From assembly GCA_001804865.1 (NCBI GenBank), contig MHBK01000012.1, positions 1 through 32,323 on the forward strand: a stretch of 32,323 nt of DNA. The letters are read 5' to 3'. Source of the stretch: Lentisphaerae bacterium GWF2_57_35 (lineage in GTDB: Bacteria > Verrucomicrobiota > Kiritimatiellia > CAIQIC01 > GWF2-57-35). Below the pieces are notes generated by a model. The model was not told the DNA's origin. It was given only the letters and a program-made list of their open reading frames with translations, and ran no database searches. Made by a program: the position numbers and the translations under genes. Below are positions 1 to 7,005 of this stretch, piece by piece. Position 1 is the first letter of the stretch, and every line of letters begins with the position of its first letter.

Positions 1-92
1 CCCCGCCCGACAAATCGACGAACTGCTGCCCGCCCAATTCCAAAAGGCCCACGCCCCCGCTTGATCTCGCCCTGGGTTCACCGGACGCTTAC
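1..92 (+). mobile_element. Right end of an IS66-family insertion sequence (partial)
   Basis: Bases 74-92 read GGGTTCACCGGACGCTTAC. The reverse complement begins GTAAGCGTCCGGTGAA, the form I know for IS66-family terminal inverted repeats, which start with GTAA. The element ends at base 92 and lies mostly outside the window to the left. A transposase C-terminus (2-64) ends ten bases before the repeat, the spacing expected at an IS66 right end. Bases 93-100 (GCTTAAGC) would be one copy of the 8-bp target duplication that IS66 elements make. The left end is not visible, so completeness and the duplication cannot be confirmed. Confidence 0.7.
2..64 (+). CDS. IS66-type transposase, C-terminal fragment
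   Basis: An open frame enters from the left edge and ends at TGA 62-64. The last 20 residues include IDELLPAQF, which resembles the IDELLPWNF-type tail common at the C-terminus of IS66 DDE transposases. The rest of the gene is outside the window, so the assignment rests on this short tail plus the adjacent IS66-type terminal repeat at 74-92. Confidence 0.5.
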   Translation, partial: PARQIDELLPAQFQKAHAPA

Positions 93-438
93 GCTTAAGC
101 GGCGTTGCCCTGAATTGTATATCGGGCAGAACCAAGCTTAGTTTGTCGTCGAGTTGGTCTTGGGCGGGGCACATAGTGGGAAGCACGATGGCAAGGCAGA
201 GCGAAAGCATCCACGGCGTTGATATTCTCATCAAGGACCTCCTGATATGAGGGTAGGGGATTCAGTTGCGGAATTGAAGCTTAATAAATAGAGGATGGGT
301 TCTGCCAAGTCCATGATTATGCCGAGTTTCATTCCAGTAGATTCCGATGGAGCCGTGAAACCATCTTGGTGTTTCCCTTTAGTGCGAATTCATGTAGCAT
401 GATAACTTCTAAGTTCGACAAACTTATCTGGGACAAAA
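93..438. other. Non-coding stretch between the IS end and the first island gene
   Basis: This 346-bp stretch has no convincing gene. One tiny frame (ATG 188, 20 codons) has no recognisable product or good ribosome-binding site. The DNA becomes AT-rich towards 438 and presumably carries the promoter of the HEPN-like gene, but I see no clear -35/-10 pair. No tRNA-derived attachment-site repeat was found here by eye. Confidence 0.5.
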
Positions 439-1161
439 ATGGGAACTCGCCAGAACAGGGATAGACTGAAGAAGATTGAGAACCACGTTAAATCACTTCA
501 AGAGCTGCTGGTTCGAGCGTATTCGCAGTTTCTGTTCGTGCGCCCTATGCTCGCCAATCACACACTTCTCAAGCGCATAGCAATTGAACAAAAGACTGCC
601 GGATTTGAAAGGCTCAGAGATATTCTCTATTTGAATCTAATCCTTGAACTCGTGAAAATTTGTGATGATAAGGATGATCGAACGCCATCAATTCGGACAA
701 TCATGCAGGCTCTTCGTGATCCTGTTATGCTTCAGGTTCTGGAGGACAAATACGCACGGCAGATGTTGCCTCAAACCTGCAAAGCCGGAGACCTAATATG
801 GAAAGTTTATGGACGTGATGCTGAAGAGGCTGGTAAGTGTAAATTTGCAGTGCTACGAGAACGTTTATTCAAAACCGCCGATGAAATTGTTTCGTCAGCA
901 GCTCTTCAAGGCTACGCAAGAATCAGAGATAAATTAATCGCTCATAATGAACTCCGAAAAAGCGGACTGGGATATGAGTTCTTCAACATTCGAGCGCTAA
1001 AGCTGAAGTTTGGACAAGAACGGATTCTTATCGAAAAGGTAAAAGCGGTTGTGGATGATCTGAACTCAATTGTCCGTAATGCCTGCTTTGCTTGGGATTC
1101 CCTTTTTGAGATGGAGATTAGAGATGTTTGTAAGTTTTGGGAGATAAGCGAGATCGAATAG
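439..1161 (+). CDS. HEPN/AbiU2-like protein
   Basis: A 240-residue, mostly alpha-helical, soluble protein. Near the C-terminal half it has RDKLIAH (R163 to H169), an R-x5-H arrangement within the R-x4-6-H signature of HEPN nucleases. The surrounding text (IRDKLIAHNEL) recalls AbiU2-type proteins, which are linked to abortive infection. If active, it would be expected to cleave RNA. The base composition is AT-richer than the housekeeping genes to the right, in keeping with an acquired island. A small basic protein gene starts 47 bp downstream on the same strand and could be its partner. Assignment is from motif only; an unrelated helical protein that happens to have R-x5-H is possible. Confidence 0.6.
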   Translation: MGTRQNRDRLKKIENHVKSLQELLVRAYSQFLFVRPMLANHTLLKRIAIEQKTAGFERLRDILYLNLILELVKICDDKDDRTPSIRTIMQALRDPVMLQVLEDKYARQMLPQTCKAGDLIWKVYGRDAEEAGKCKFAVLRERLFKTADEIVSSAALQGYARIRDKLIAHNELRKSGLGYEFFNIRALKLKFGQERILIEKVKAVVDDLNSIVRNACFAWDSLFEMEIRDVCKFWEISEIE

Positions 1162-1208
1162 TAATTCAAGGTGCTAACATAACCACAGCATCAGGGAAGG
1201 GGTGGTCT

Positions 1209-1607
1209 ATGACTCAATTAGATTGGGATAGGATTTCACGAGAAAATCGAGCAAGGAAGGCCAAACTTGCTTGGTTGAAACGTCGCTACCAATACCACGA
1301 TAATGAAATAATATTTCGTTCTCTTTCTGAACGGATTACACGTGCAAAGCAACTAATACGGGCAAAGTCTCTGACAATTGAACTAATGTACGAGCTGTTA
1401 TCACACATTAACTCCTTCAATAAAATCCTTTCGGCCATTATAGCTAAGCGAAGCCAGTATAACTATGCCGATACTTTAAACAAATTAGGGCATGAAAGCC
1501 TGCTGAAGATAGACAAAGAAATTGCGTTGATGAACGCAAAGCGTCCACCCAAAAAAGAATCATTGGAATTGGATTTTACAAAAGAGGCTTTCGAAGAGCT
1601 TCCGTAG
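1209..1607 (+). CDS. Small basic helical protein, possible partner of the HEPN-like gene
   Basis: I do not recognise this 132-residue protein. The ATG at 1209 is preferred over an upstream ATG at 1137 because GGAAGGGG lies 7-10 bases before it and the upstream start would lie inside the HEPN-like gene. The first half is rich in Arg/Lys (RENRARKAKLAWLKRRYQ), followed by predicted helices and a more acidic tail. It has no signal peptide or membrane segment. It follows the HEPN-like gene by 47 bp in the same direction, so the two are probably co-transcribed. A role as antitoxin, RNA-binding partner or structural subunit is conceivable but unsupported. Confidence 0.55.
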   Translation: MTQLDWDRISRENRARKAKLAWLKRRYQYHDNEIIFRSLSERITRAKQLIRAKSLTIELMYELLSHINSFNKILSAIIAKRSQYNYADTLNKLGHESLLKIDKEIALMNAKRPPKKESLELDFTKEAFEELP

Positions 1608-1619
1608 ATCACATGTATA

Positions 1620-1823
1620 ATGATGGAGATATACATGTCTGCCACCAATCCCAAATCATGCTTAATGGCGGGCGTGGATATGCTGACCGTTGCCCGTTGG
1701 GTTGGGCATTCATCCACCGACATGATTAATAATGTCTATGGGCATCTCCGGCCAGAGCATACAGCAGAGCAGATGAGAAGGATTTCGTTTGCTGTTGGAT
1801 GGGAAGGCATCAAACAGACTTGA
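1620..1823 (+). pseudogene. Tyrosine recombinase (phage-type integrase), C-terminal remnant
   Basis: The 67 codons encode MAGVDMLTVARWVGHSSTD and then NVYGHLRPEH. This matches the end of the catalytic domain of tyrosine recombinases: the G-H of box II (VGHSS) and the nucleophilic Tyr (VYGHL). The preceding H-x-L-R box that supplies the second catalytic Arg, and the whole N-terminal DNA-binding region, are missing; upstream DNA belongs to another gene. It is therefore a non-functional stub of the integrase that may once have mobilised this island. A start codon exists, but a working enzyme of this length is not expected. Confidence 0.7.
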
Positions 1824-1854
1824 AATAAAGGGGAAGTCACACCTACAAAGACTT

Positions 1855-3369
1855 TTATTTTAACACGTGTTCTAGATAGTGCTGATTTAAGATAGCCACC
1901 ATAGGCGAAGATTTGGCTTCTCTCGCAGAGGATAGGACTTCAGAGCCATCTTTCCACTGAATTACATATTTTTTTATGCTGGTTCGTTTTAATTCCAAGA
2001 AACTAACGGCCTCTGAACAGAAAGTTCCAGTAGTCCAAAATTCAAAAAACATACGGCAATTTTGAAATCGTTTTTCGGAAAGCAGGGCGTCCCGAATCAC
2101 GGGAACTTTCACGTCTGCCCATCTCTGAACCTCATCTAGCGAAACTTGTGTTCTTGCCGCTTTCGCTTTGCATTCGTAACTCCTCACTTCGTGATCACCC
2201 TTCGCCAGCCGAACATCAATCTCTGCGGATTTTCCCTCGGGGGATTTAACATGCATCCCAATATCTATCCCTCCACCTTCCAGCTTAGAAACCAAATGCC
2301 CAACTACGAGTTCAAATAACGCACCACGCAGATTTATAGCAGCCCCTTCTATTGACGATAAATTTGATAGAAGATACATCACCTTATCAGGATCAACAGT
2401 AGCGTACTTTGCGGCGTTATTCAGAGTTGATATTAGAGCCTTTAGCGACTCTGCTATTTGCTGACCAAAAAGTACATCCGGTGTTGTAAAAAGAACGCCG
2501 GCGGACTTGCCTTGTACAAAAGCATCCCTCTCAAATCGGTCCGCAAGCATGATAGCCATAAACGGACGTGTATTTCTGAGTGCACGCATTGTGCTGCACT
2601 TCCGAATGAAATACCGGACATCATCTTGGGACACTTCCCGATCAACAATCACATCAGCAACGACAAAACCTGAAGTTGGAGGTTGATCCTTGTGAACGGA
2701 AACAAGCGGATGAACATACGAGGGCGCTGTCATGTCCCAAGCGAATGATCCGAATTGTGGGACTGGCGTACTGTCGGTTTTCCTGTGGACTTTATTAAAA
2801 CTACCCAACCCCGTCTTTCGTACCCATTCGGACAAAGCCGCTAACAATACATCTTCGACAATCAATCTGTTTCGTAATGAGGTGTAAGTTGGGTTAGCCA
2901 GATTGCAGCGTGAATCAATGAGTACGCATTTCCCTAACACATCATGGCTCTCTATCTTGAGAAAACCGGTTGTGCACAACTGATCTAAGATGGCTGAACT
3001 AGGAATGTGCTTCGTGAGGCGTTGAGGCGCACCGCTGACAATATCAAACTCGGACTTTTTTATAATGCCATCGCGTGCCAGTAGCCCATGGATTGCAGTT
3101 CCATGAGCAGAATTAGTTTGAGTCATTGCATGAAGCAAGTTTCGCCAATAGTCCGCAGATTTATACTGCCTTTCAAGGTAAAAGAATGCTGTTCGCTTCG
3201 GAAGGTTCAAACCTACAAGACGATGGATATCACCACCTGCACGGCTTAGGCGTTGTCGTATGTTAACTTCAGACACTCCCTTTTTAACTAGGGCAGCTTT
3301 GAGGTCTGATGATAAACATGGGCCGTTCTTGACAAGGAAGTCCCTAATTGACGTATTGGGATCGGTCAT
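1855..3369 (-). CDS. PD-(D/E)XK nuclease-like protein, possible defence effector
   Basis: A 504-residue cytoplasmic protein. The N-terminus (about residues 5-60, SDLKAALVKKGVSEVNIRQR) looks like a winged helix-turn-helix. Residues about 235-300 (DVIVDREVSQDDVRYF onwards) resemble the second half of a nuclease-like alpha/beta fold. The C-terminal part has E353 in a helix, D385 (AEIDVRL) and E399-x-K401 (YECKAK), the spacing and order of a PD-(D/E)XK active site. Family knowledge links such proteins to restriction or anti-phage functions; the exact family is not recognised. An AGGAA stretch lies 11 bases before the ATG at 3369. It is transcribed towards the integrase remnant and is AT-rich like the rest of the island. 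Confidence 0.6.
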   Translation of the reverse strand: MTDPNTSIRDFLVKNGPCLSSDLKAALVKKGVSEVNIRQRLSRAGGDIHRLVGLNLPKRTAFFYLERQYKSADYWRNLLHAMTQTNSAHGTAIHGLLARDGIIKKSEFDIVSGAPQRLTKHIPSSAILDQLCTTGFLKIESHDVLGKCVLIDSRCNLANPTYTSLRNRLIVEDVLLAALSEWVRKTGLGSFNKVHRKTDSTPVPQFGSFAWDMTAPSYVHPLVSVHKDQPPTSGFVVADVIVDREVSQDDVRYFIRKCSTMRALRNTRPFMAIMLADRFERDAFVQGKSAGVLFTTPDVLFGQQIAESLKALISTLNNAAKYATVDPDKVMYLLSNLSSIEGAAINLRGALFELVVGHLVSKLEGGGIDIGMHVKSPEGKSAEIDVRLAKGDHEVRSYECKAKAARTQVSLDEVQRWADVKVPVIRDALLSEKRFQNCRMFFEFWTTGTFCSEAVSFLELKRTSIKKYVIQWKDGSEVLSSAREAKSSPMVAILNQHYLEHVLK

Positions 3370-3567
3370 CTTCTTTTCCTGTCATCTATAAAATGTCACA
3401 CTGCGCAATTTATAAAAGTAAACTACCTATTGCCCCACTTTAAAAACATCTCGTTCAATATTCACACATAATATGCTTATATAAAGCGGGTTGTAATAAT
3501 GTTTCATTCTTGTTCGAATTCTCACTGTCACAACCAAGTGAGCATATTCGTTAAAAAAACTATCGCA
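3370..3567. other. AT-rich gap upstream of the nuclease-like gene
   Basis: About 198 bp of AT-rich DNA separates two minus-strand genes. It is long enough for an independent promoter for the nuclease-like gene. Several TATA-like hexamers are present, but none has a convincing -35 at the right distance, so I do not place a promoter. Confidence 0.4.
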
Positions 3568-4749
3568 TTACTCATTTCCAGTAACCCTTTTCAGCCATTC
3601 AGCCATGAAAGGAGGTGTTCCGTCATCTTTTATTATGCCGGTCGCTGATGGGCGGAAAACAGCTTGAAGAATCAATAGTCGCTCATTTGAATCTGGCAGA
3701 TGTCCTTTTCTCATCATGGCTAAATAGGTTAGCAACATAGTCCATCGTTCAGTTGCATCAGTATAGAGATGCATATTACTGAGCAACAACCGAACAAGAA
3801 CCCGTATAATCCACACGCCAACCGTTGCGATACCCGCCAGCATCACTAGTTTCCACACCTCAACATCCTTGATTGTTGCGACGCCGATGACTTGCTCCAC
3901 AGCCATGTAGAGTCCTCCGCCCACGAGCGTAAATAGTAGAAGTGTAGCTATGGAAAGCCATATAGCCCATATTCCATGAATTCGCCCCTTTCGTTTCCAG
4001 TATGCTACCGAGACTTGTAAGGACAGCTTCTCCTCGTACGTCTTGGCGATGTTCTGAAGGGTTCTTTTCGACTCCTGTTGGACATGGTCAAGAGTGATTT
4101 TGCTTTCGTCAGTCAACGATTTGAACTGGACTGCTTGTTCTTCAATCTGATTATTCCACTCAGCAAATATTTCCGCAGACTCGTCTTTCTGAGTTTGAAA
4201 ATTCATCTTCGCGTCAGACAACGCGGTTCGCCCTTCATTTAGCAGTTCCTCCAAAGACCGTCTCGCGTTTTCGGCGGTGTCTTTGAGCCCATACTCATGC
4301 AGAAGTGCCAGAAACGCTCCTTCAAGAGCCTCTCCCGAGGGTGTCATCTGCATGCCCAAATAAAATCGCAGAGCGTGGATTGCTGTCAGAGGCTTCTTCT
4401 CTCGAATATTATCAATAAGTTTCGCCCTTGGTGTGGATGAATGAGGAATTCGTGTCGTAGTGTATGTTGAGACCAGTGCGTTCTTTAATTGGGTTAGTGA
4501 ATGCTGAAACTGTGGCGAATTCACATGTTGTTTGACTCTCGACAGATACTGCCCAATCTGGTTGAAGGGAACAGCAAACTGGTTGTATGTTTCCGTCCCA
4601 TAACTTTGATTGCCAGAACGCTTCAACCACTCCCAATGCGCGTTCTCCTTCTGAAACCAAGTTTCGACTTCTTGAATACTGGTGAAGCTAAACTTACCCC
4701 CGTTGTCGCCAAAATCGACCTCCAAAGCGAAGTCTTGCTGGTCTGCCAT
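3568..4749 (-). CDS. Coiled-coil protein with two C-terminal membrane segments (DUF6161-like)
   Basis: The start at 4749 is chosen because AGGGGAGG lies just before it; a longer frame to 4857 lacks this. The 393-residue product has a soluble N-terminal half, a long charged helical stretch (about 160-245) likely to be coiled coil, and two membrane segments at about 260-284 and 300-323. The conserved-looking tail includes LYTDATERWTMLLTYLAMM and LILQAVFRPSATG, which matches my recollection of DUF6161 proteins, although I could not search. Function is unknown. Helical stalk plus membrane hairpin architecture occurs in membrane-acting defence effectors, but that is only an analogy. Confidence 0.6.
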   Translation of the reverse strand: MADQQDFALEVDFGDNGGKFSFTSIQEVETWFQKENAHWEWLKRSGNQSYGTETYNQFAVPFNQIGQYLSRVKQHVNSPQFQHSLTQLKNALVSTYTTTRIPHSSTPRAKLIDNIREKKPLTAIHALRFYLGMQMTPSGEALEGAFLALLHEYGLKDTAENARRSLEELLNEGRTALSDAKMNFQTQKDESAEIFAEWNNQIEEQAVQFKSLTDESKITLDHVQQESKRTLQNIAKTYEEKLSLQVSVAYWKRKGRIHGIWAIWLSIATLLLFTLVGGGLYMAVEQVIGVATIKDVEVWKLVMLAGIATVGVWIIRVLVRLLLSNMHLYTDATERWTMLLTYLAMMRKGHLPDSNERLLILQAVFRPSATGIIKDDGTPPFMAEWLKRVTGNE

Positions 4750-5074
4750 GTTTGCCTCCCCTGAGAAATGCTTGTAGGTAAGGTACTTTGTTGCAGGGTA
4801 ATATCCAAGACCTTTGATTCGTTCAGTATGTCGTCCTGTTGGTGTATGAGCCATCAAGCAGCACGAAAGAATAGTTGTTCCTGTAATATGAACGATAATT
4901 TTCTTCCCCAGAGAAAGGCGTAAGCGTCAGCTTCCTATTACTTGTGGTTTTGCTACCCCCAAGAAATCGACCGGAGAATCGTCCGGAAACCCGCCTGTAG
5001 CGCCGTCCGACAGGTGGGGCATTCTGTTCCGTGCCTTGGGAAGAAAAGTAGGCAACCCCCAATAAACAGGGGAC
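4750..5074. other. Intergenic DNA between the island and the tRNA-Val terminator
   Basis: No supportable gene. It contains the upstream region of the membrane protein gene and a hairpin (4990-5018). The sequence changes from AT-rich to GC-rich near 4915-4980, which may mark the right border of the acquired island. Confidence 0.4.
4990..5018. repeat. Hairpin with 9-bp stem (possible REP-like element)
   Basis: CCCGCCTGT at 4990-4998 pairs with ACAGGTGGG at 5010-5018, with one G-T wobble and an 11-base loop. The string TCCGACAGGTG in it recurs at about 5249-5261 beyond the tRNA, suggesting a dispersed palindromic element rather than part of a gene. Confidence 0.4.
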
Positions 5075-5106
5075 AAAAAAGAACCCCCGCTGGAATTCTT
5101 TGGGGG
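5075..5106 (-). terminator. Rho-independent terminator of tRNA-Val
   Basis: On the minus strand CCCCC (5106-5102) pairs with GGGGG (5088-5084) around a 13-base loop and is followed by a T-rich run (A6 on the plus strand at 5075-5080). It begins two bases after the encoded CCA of the tRNA, so it is well placed to end tRNA transcription. Confidence 0.65.
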
Positions 5107-5107
5107 A

Positions 5108-5184
5108 TGGTGGGCGATACAGGGCTCGAACCTGTGACCTCGTGCATGTGAGGCACGCGCTCTAACCAACTGAGCTAATCGCCC
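5108..5184 (-). tRNA. tRNA-Val (anticodon CAC)
   Basis: On the minus strand the sequence runs from GGGCGAT (acceptor) through the D arm (AGCTCAGTTGGTTAGAGC), an anticodon stem CGTGC/GCACG enclosing the 7-base loop CTCACAT, the T arm with GGTTCGAGCC, and the matching acceptor strand ATCGCCC plus A and an encoded CCA. The central loop triplet CAC reads the Val codon GTG. All stems close by eye. Its 3' end faces the accessory island on the left, a common integration position for tyrosine-recombinase elements. Confidence 0.95.
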
Positions 5185-5578
5185 GGAAGATGGGGGCTAG
5201 TTTCTCGATTGAGGGCTTTGGATGCAAGAAGAAAAACAGGCGGACGTACACATCCGACAGGTGCATCTTGATACTGCCGCAGAAAACATGTACCTGGGGA
5301 GAAACTGGAACTGGCCAGTGACTGCTGGAGGCGGGGCCACATGGCCCCGCTGGCCGGGGCGAGGTCGGTGGAGCTGGCTATTCGTCGCAAAGGGGTGCGA
5401 CTCCTACAGAAAACGCAAAAACGTTAAAAGAAACTCCATCTCTTATTCGTTGTTTTTCTTCATTCGTTGCCAACAACTCTTCCTTTCCTTGGCGACCTCT
5501 GCGCGGCTTGGCTTTGCGGCCTTTGCGTTAAAACTCTTTGTCGCTTTCTTGGGCCGCGACTTTTCCGTGATGGAAATT
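5185..5578. other. Repeat-rich intergenic DNA upstream of tRNA-Val
   Basis: No gene supported. It holds a perfect 20-base palindrome at 5331-5350, a segment GTGCATCTTGATACTGCC (about 5263-5280) that nearly recurs at 7495-7510, and a segment near 5523-5533 (TTTGCGTTAAA) that recurs at 18031-18041. This is the same kind of repeat mosaic as at 7440-7720. The tRNA-Val promoter should be here but no clear hexamers are visible. Confidence 0.45.
5331..5350. repeat. Perfect 20-base palindrome
   Basis: GCGGGGCCA, two bases, TGGCCCCGC: nine perfectly paired GC-rich base pairs around CA. There is no T-run on either side, so it is a palindromic element rather than an obvious intrinsic terminator. Confidence 0.6.
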
Positions 5579-5613
5579 TGTGTATAAGAGACAGGGCTCA
5601 CGCCGGCGGCTAC
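5573..5613 (+). repeat. Dispersed repeat, copy 1 (contains a Tn5 mosaic-end-like 16-mer)
   Basis: This 40-base segment matches the minus strand of 7554-7594 at about 36 of 40 positions. It includes TGTGTATAAGAGACAG at 5579-5594, identical to the last 16 bases of the Tn5 19-bp mosaic end. It ends in GGCTCACGCC and GGCGGCTAC, the palindromic unit also found at 7526-7553 and 14794-14864. Confidence 0.7.
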
Positions 5614-5631
5614 GGGGAGAGAAGAGGCCGA

Positions 5632-6633
5632 TTAACGGCTGGTCAGGCGTTCTTTCAGGATCTTTTTGAGTTCGTCGAGGCCGTCGCCGAGTTCGGCGGA
5701 AATCAGCAGGGGTTGTTCGCCGGTGCGCTCGACGAATTCCTTGAGATACGTTTCGGCTTGAGCCTCGTCCATTTTGTTGGCGACGACCAGGTAAGGGCGC
5801 TCCAGCAGCTCTTCGCGGTATTGCCGGATTTCCTCTTTGAGGTTCTTGAAGTCGTCGGCGGGATGGCGTCCGTCGATGCCGGCCATGTCGATGACGTAGA
5901 GCAGGAATTGAGTCCGTTCGATGTGCCGCAGGAAGTCGTGTCCGAGGCCGACGCCTTTGTGGGCGCCGGAGATCAGGCCGGGGATGTCGGCGATGTGGAA
6001 CTTGGAGTAGTCTTCGTATTCGATCGTTCCAATGACGGGATGAAGCGTGGTGAACGGATAGGGGGCGACTTTGGGATGGGCGGGCGTCAGGGCGCCGACC
6101 AGGGTCGATTTGCCGGCATTGGGATAGCCGACCAGTCCGACATCGGCCACGGATTTGAGTTCCAGGATCAGGGTCTTTTGCTCGCCTTCGGCTCCGTTGG
6201 TGCATTCGGTGGGGGTTTGGTGCGTGGGCGTGGCGAAGTGCATGTTGCCGAGGCCGCCTTTTCCGCCGCGGGCCACCACCAGTTCGTCGCCGTCATTAAT
6301 GACTTCGCCGACCCACTCGTTGCTGTCCTCGATGCGCACTTCGACGCCGCAGGGAACTTTGACGTAGAGGTCTTCGCCGGTGCGTCCGTACATCTGCTTG
6401 CTCTGGCCGCGTCCGCCGTGTTCCGCTCGCTGGAGGGGCTGATAATACAGATGCAGCAGGGAGCTTTCGTCGGTGGTGGCTTTCAGAATGACGTTGCCGC
6501 CATTGCCGCCATCGCCGCCGTCCGGACCGCCTTTGGGAATGTATTTTTCGCGGCGAAAGGTGGACGCGCCGTTTCCTCCGTTGCCGGCGAAAACTTTGAT
6601 TCGGCATCGATCAACAAATGTCAGACCCTTCAT
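5632..6633 (-). CDS. obg: GTPase Obg (CgtA)
   Basis: A 333-residue Obg-type GTPase that binds the 50S ribosomal subunit and acts in late ribosome assembly and stress control. The glycine-rich Obg fold fills residues 1-155 (GNGGNGASTFRREKY, GGPDGGDGGNGG). The G domain follows with G1 GYPNAGKST (169-177), the switch PFTT, G3 DIPGL (216-220), G4 NKMD (286-289) and G5 SAELG (312-316). The less conserved C-terminal extension of some Obg proteins is absent. The start at 6633 is chosen because MKGLTFVDR is the normal Obg N-terminus; the ribosome-binding site is weak. It follows rplU and rpmA, the usual order, but a terminator lies between rpmA and this gene. Confidence 0.95.
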   Translation of the reverse strand: MKGLTFVDRCRIKVFAGNGGNGASTFRREKYIPKGGPDGGDGGNGGNVILKATTDESSLLHLYYQPLQRAEHGGRGQSKQMYGRTGEDLYVKVPCGVEVRIEDSNEWVGEVINDGDELVVARGGKGGLGNMHFATPTHQTPTECTNGAEGEQKTLILELKSVADVGLVGYPNAGKSTLVGALTPAHPKVAPYPFTTLHPVIGTIEYEDYSKFHIADIPGLISGAHKGVGLGHDFLRHIERTQFLLYVIDMAGIDGRHPADDFKNLKEEIRQYREELLERPYLVVANKMDEAQAETYLKEFVERTGEQPLLISAELGDGLDELKKILKERLTSR

Positions 6634-6657
6634 ACGCCCACGTCGCTTTCTACTGCT

Positions 6658-6689
6658 AAAAAAAGGGCGAGCCGTTTTGGGCCCGCCCC
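6658..6689 (-). terminator. Rho-independent terminator between rpmA and obg
   Basis: On the minus strand GGGCGGGCC (6688-6680) pairs with GGCTCGCCC (6673-6665) with one mismatch around a six-base loop and is followed by seven T (6664-6658). It ends 25 bases before the obg start codon, so it should attenuate read-through from the ribosomal-protein genes into obg. Confidence 0.75.
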
Positions 6690-6714
6690 ACATAGGATTC
6701 TATATCCGGCAAGC

Positions 6715-6969
6715 CTAGACGGCTGCTGGCTCAAGAACGTTGATGCGCTTGCCGTCCTTGTCGAACGAGACCACGCCGTCCTTTACCGCAAAAAGGGTGC
6801 AATCTTTGCCCATTTTCACATTCAAGCCGGCGATAAATTTGGTGCCCACCTGACGCACGAGAATGCTGCCCGAGGTGACCACTTGTCCGCCGTAGCGCTT
6901 GACGCCGCGTCGTTGGCCGTTACTGTCGCGGCCGTTCCGGCTACTACCTTGACCTTTTTTATGTGCCAT
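6715..6969 (-). CDS. rpmA: 50S ribosomal protein L27
   Basis: An 84-residue L27 with the typical start [20 protein letters not shown], then [20 protein letters not shown] and [13 protein letters not shown]27 sits near the peptidyl-transferase centre of the 50S subunit and its N-terminus reaches towards the tRNA acceptor end. No Firmicutes-type N-terminal cleavage extension is present. GGGAGGA lies just upstream of the ATG. It lies 36 bp after rplU and is followed by a terminator before obg. Confidence 0.97.
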   Translation of the reverse strand: MAHKKGQGSSRNGRDSNGQRRGVKRYGGQVVTSGSILVRQVGTKFIAGLNVKMGKDCTLFAVKDGVVSFDKDGKRINVLEPAAV

Positions 6970-7005
6970 TGTTACGTCCTCCCTAAAACTTGTCGGGCGC
7001 GAATA

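Noticed and set aside
188..250. Twenty-codon frame starting ATG 188
   Set aside because: No ribosome-binding site, no recognisable sequence and too short to support.
4919..4934. GTAAGCGTC, matching the first nine bases of the IS66-type terminal repeat
   Set aside because: Only nine bases match, the rest diverges, and the orientation does not pair with the right end at 74-92. Probably chance or an old remnant.
5579..5594. Tn5 mosaic-end-like 16-mer as pure sequencing adaptor contamination
   Set aside because: The surrounding 40 bases recur in diverged form at 7554-7594, so the segment is mostly native. A local chimera cannot be fully excluded and is kept as a finding.
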